This document shows, one piece after another, positions 61,101 to 64,000 of a stretch of 64,000 nucleotides of DNA; position 1 is the stretch's first letter; each line of letters opens with the position of its first letter. This stretch comes from Clavelina lepadiformis (taxonomy: Eukaryota; Chordata; Ascidiacea; Aplousobranchia; Clavelinidae). The translations under genes were made by a program, and so were the position numbers. The stretch is taken from NCBI RefSeq assembly GCF_947623445.1, contig NC_135244.1, positions 1,922,001 to 1,986,000 of the forward strand, read 5' to 3'. A model generated the notes under the pieces. It saw only the letters and a list, made by a program, of their open reading frames with translations. It made no database searches and was not told the origin of the DNA.

Positions 61101-62974
61101 GCGAGCCACATTCTTTGACTAACTCGTATGTGGTGGTTAGTCAGTATGTAATAATGCGATGTCGGTCTTCTTGTCACTGCCAGGTTCTATTGAAGCTGCT
61201 TCTATTTTAATAATCAACAACAAAGTTAATCAAATCAACAGCAACAAAATTGGTATATTAAACACTTCAGCTTGCTGGGATAGTCAATGAAAGGGTTTGT
61301 TTACAAGCACAAACCGTGAAAACGTTTATCGCAAGCCACTACTAAAATAATATCATAAGTCTACCTTTAACATCCATCAGAAATTCAGTTTAGCCGTGAC
61401 ACGCTACATGAATTTTAATAGAGAGCAAAGTAAAATAATCGCGGTTTTTAACACAAATATTTTAACGCAACTAGTACCGAGGTGATAAACTGACAAACAC
61501 TGCGCAGACACCTACTTGGTACATGGTGTAGAAAGAATGTGCGCAGTTTCAATTAACAACAGTATTAAATATAATGGTCTTTTTCATACGCTATGCCCTG
61601 ATTCTTTTAGCAAAAGGAAAACGTGACTTGTACAGAAATCGACAATTTCATGCGAATATATAAAACTCAAACAAAACGTGGCGCTGCAATCGAGCCGAAA
61701 AGGACCGATAAAAGTAGATGAATAGTCTCATAACAATACCTTCCAGAAGAAGTGTTGAACCGAGAGTGCCTTATAGTACCCAGTATAATATAGACTAAAA
61801 GGTAAAACGCGTTTACATTCAGAACTTGTAAGACTGTTCAATGTTCATATAATTGCATCGCTTGTTGATTCCTTTGTTTTGTCTGAATGTCTTTGTTTTT
61901 TTATTTATTGGATGTTTATCTTTGTTATATAAATAGAAAAATAGTTTATGCGTAAGAAAGAACATGAAGACACCTTCATCAGTCCACGAGTCGTTCAATC
62001 AAGTTTCTAATATTAAGCGTGAAGTTGCAAATCACTTGCTCGCTGCTCCCAGCTAACGGTTGCTTTACAAGACTTCAACCTAAGAATCTTGAAGGATTCC
62101 GTCCACTTTGTATCCGTTGAGTTTTTCATAAATATAACTTTCCAAAGATCTTTCGTAGAAGGTTACCGTAGTTCATAAAGATATACACAGCTTATTTTCG
62201 TCCTAAAATTTTAAATTCAAATTTTAGAGCAACAACGACACTACAATGAAATTTAGAACTGCATTGCACATTATGGAGTATAGTTAACCATTCGATTTTA
62301 AGAAAGAATAGATAAGATTGCATTTTACGCTCAACGAATCAGCGCTCGCAGCTACGAAATCCATAAAATTGCAATATAAATCACTACAGTATAAGTCGTT
62401 CATTGTCTTCAGTTTTTCCAAAATATACAGACTGCCATCTTGGTTAATTTGTTACATGTTGGTTGCTACCGCTAACTAATGTTCAATTTTCTTTGCGTAA
62501 TTTCGCTAATTTGTTTTATAGTACTCTGAAGTATAGTTGCTTCCATTTTGATAGGATTTTCGCTAAACTATATATAAATTCTAAACGATTACTTTATTGA
62601 CCTGCGTTTAAAGCTTTACTGAATAACAATTAGTAACTTATATAAAGAAGTTGATATCAATCGGTAGCAATGATGAAATTTATGATACTGCCAGTGAACT
62701 TGAAATCGAAGGAAAGACTTTCAGAAGCAAGCATTAAGATTGAACTGTACATAGAGTATTACCGCAATATTTAAACGCAGTGTGTATTCACATTGTAGCT
62801 TTATTTTGCACAATTGTTATGACAATGCTGTTGCTCAATCAATTAAAATAGAATTTCTGTGTTAATATGTCAATATAAATTTATAAGCTAACTTCGATCC
62901 ATGCGCAGAAATTGGTGTTGATATACAGTGAAAATTTTCACAGTAACTTTAACGAACTGTTAATTGTCATTGAT
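58182..62974. other. Spacer without recognised gene
   Basis: About 4.8 kb. It holds the upstream region of TIMP on its left side and the 3' flank of the TIR gene on its right. Open frames reach 100 codons without family resemblance. No clear repeats seen by eye. Confidence 0.5.
62800..62805 (-). terminator. Candidate polyadenylation signal of the TIR gene
   Basis: AATAAA on the minus strand about 170 nt past the stop. Confidence 0.45.
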
Positions 62975-64000
62975 TTAATGTAATTTTTTCCCTCTATTTC
63001 CAAGTCGCCTGATAAGCTGTTGATGAATTGTCATGCTGTACCCATCGGTGAGATCATAATGGACCTTCATTCCTTTTAGCAGACCTATTAGGAGAAAACA
63101 AACGTGGTCGTTGACGTCACTTGTATGCGTGCGAACATAACCCACCTAGCCAGCCATTGGGCTTGAATGACTTTTCCACTAGCACTGGTATGATGTCGTC
63201 AGGAACGAGCCGTTCGCATGCGTATTCGGCTTCTTGTCTGAAAAGTACAATGAAATGAATATTCTGGCAAAAAGAAAAAAAATTATACGTTTTTTTGTCT
63301 CTACTAACTTTCATGCCAAAATGAACCCAATTTAACAGTTATGAAACGATCTTGTTTTATTCTTACCGACAGTGTTTGCTGTCTCTGTATTTTTTCGAGA
63401 TGCACATGAGTACAACAGCCGATTCTTCAACCGCCTTTGCCATGGAATCCAGTAGATTGGCTTCCATACTCTCAATGTCCATCCACACCTGGTAACCCGA
63501 CGTCTCAAGCTGCTCCTTGACCTTTGTAGCAAATAATTTCACAATTACTGCTTATTCGCTCTATGAGAAATGATGCGCACAAACACTACACTTTCCGTGA
63601 ATAAATATTTTGTGCTCATGGAAAGTCACCTTAATCATGATATTCTGGCTATCCCATTGGTAGCTGATCATCACGTGTTTTCTTCTTAATCCAGTTTCAG
63701 CTGGACCGTCAGACTAAAACGAGATTTCAACATCAATAGTGTTTAAAGATGAACCTTATGAACACAGTAATCCAAAATATTTAGAATAATCACTGAGATA
63801 AACACCTGAGTTGCTCGACGGTGAAGTGTATTTTTCGATTCCGGTCTTCTATCTACTGGCGATATGCTTTTTACAGCTTTTGACATAGGCACGAGCGCCA
63901 GTGCTTCATCAGCTTTCTTCGAACTTGCCCAGTCGACTTTCTCCATATCACCCATTTTCAACACAAACAAGCAACTTTCGGCGTTGTTTTGGAGTTTGCT
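62975..64000 (-). CDS. TIR-domain protein, 3' part (5' end outside window)
   Basis: Five exons in phase: 63806-64000 (open to the edge), 63630-63713, 63367-63521, 63146-63237, 62975-63084 (TAA at 62975-62977); 211 residues visible. About 65 residues of unassigned, fairly charged sequence lead into a TIR domain of the TIR_2 kind: HVMISYQWDSQ, GYQVWMDIESM, AVVLMCISKKYRDSKHC, EAEYACERLVPDDIIPVLVE, PNGWLG, KVHYDLTD. TIR domains act as signalling adaptors or, in SARM1 and many bacterial proteins, as NAD-cleaving enzymes. The Glu in EAEYA aligns without a gap with the catalytic Glu642 of SARM1 when anchored on IIPV/IVPI. The N-terminal architecture is unknown because it lies beyond the window. Confidence 0.88.

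Overview
The window looks like nuclear DNA of an invertebrate chordate, most likely an ascidian tunicate of the Ciona kind. Genes have many short GT-AG introns in AT-rich DNA, about one gene per 6-7 kb. The gene set (FAM184A, ARMC9, WDR76, SAP30BP, TIMP, an Eph receptor) is animal-specific, and many small DNA-transposon relics (MITEs) lie in introns and spacers. The species is inferred, not shown. No rRNA, tRNA, CRISPR array, prokaryotic operon or virus-derived element was found.

Layout. 0-1.6 kb: two intronless minus-strand genes, TMEM42 and SAP30BP. 1.6-5.8 kb: spacer with three MITEs and a minisatellite. 5.8-13.6 kb: plus-strand Eph receptor tyrosine kinase in 19 recognisable exons; its signal-peptide exon was not found. 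It has no SAM domain and no activation-loop tyrosine. 14.5-23.75 kb: a tandem duplication carrying WDR76. The left copy is a truncated pseudogene; the right copy has a complete 565-codon frame. A 2,656-bp piggyBac element sits in the right copy, and the left copy keeps the matching empty TTAA site. 24.7-31.1 kb: ARMC9 in 18 exons. 32.9-33.25 kb: a hAT-type MITE with GGGAT arrays and 8-bp target duplications. 33.65-36.2 kb: an AKR1-type aldo-keto reductase in 8 exons. 38.5-47.7 kb: FAM184A coiled-coil gene in 19 exons. 48.6-49.3 kb: a predicted two-exon orphan gene. 49.3-55.4 kb: long spacer. 55.4-58.2 kb: a minus-strand TIMP with an unusual Thr/Pro/Lys-rich tail. 58.2-63.0 kb: spacer. 63.0-64.0 kb: the 3' part of a TIR-domain gene that runs off the right edge.

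The genes do not form one pathway. They are neighbours in a compact genome: membrane and signalling proteins (TMEM42, Eph, TIMP), nuclear factors (SAP30BP, WDR76), a cilium-associated protein (ARMC9), a metabolic enzyme (AKR) and a possible innate immune or NAD-cleaving TIR protein. The exon models were built by hand. Reading phase was carried across every junction and protein similarity was judged from memory of the families, so splice sites are predictions. The most informative region is the WDR76 duplication with its piggyBac filled and empty sites.
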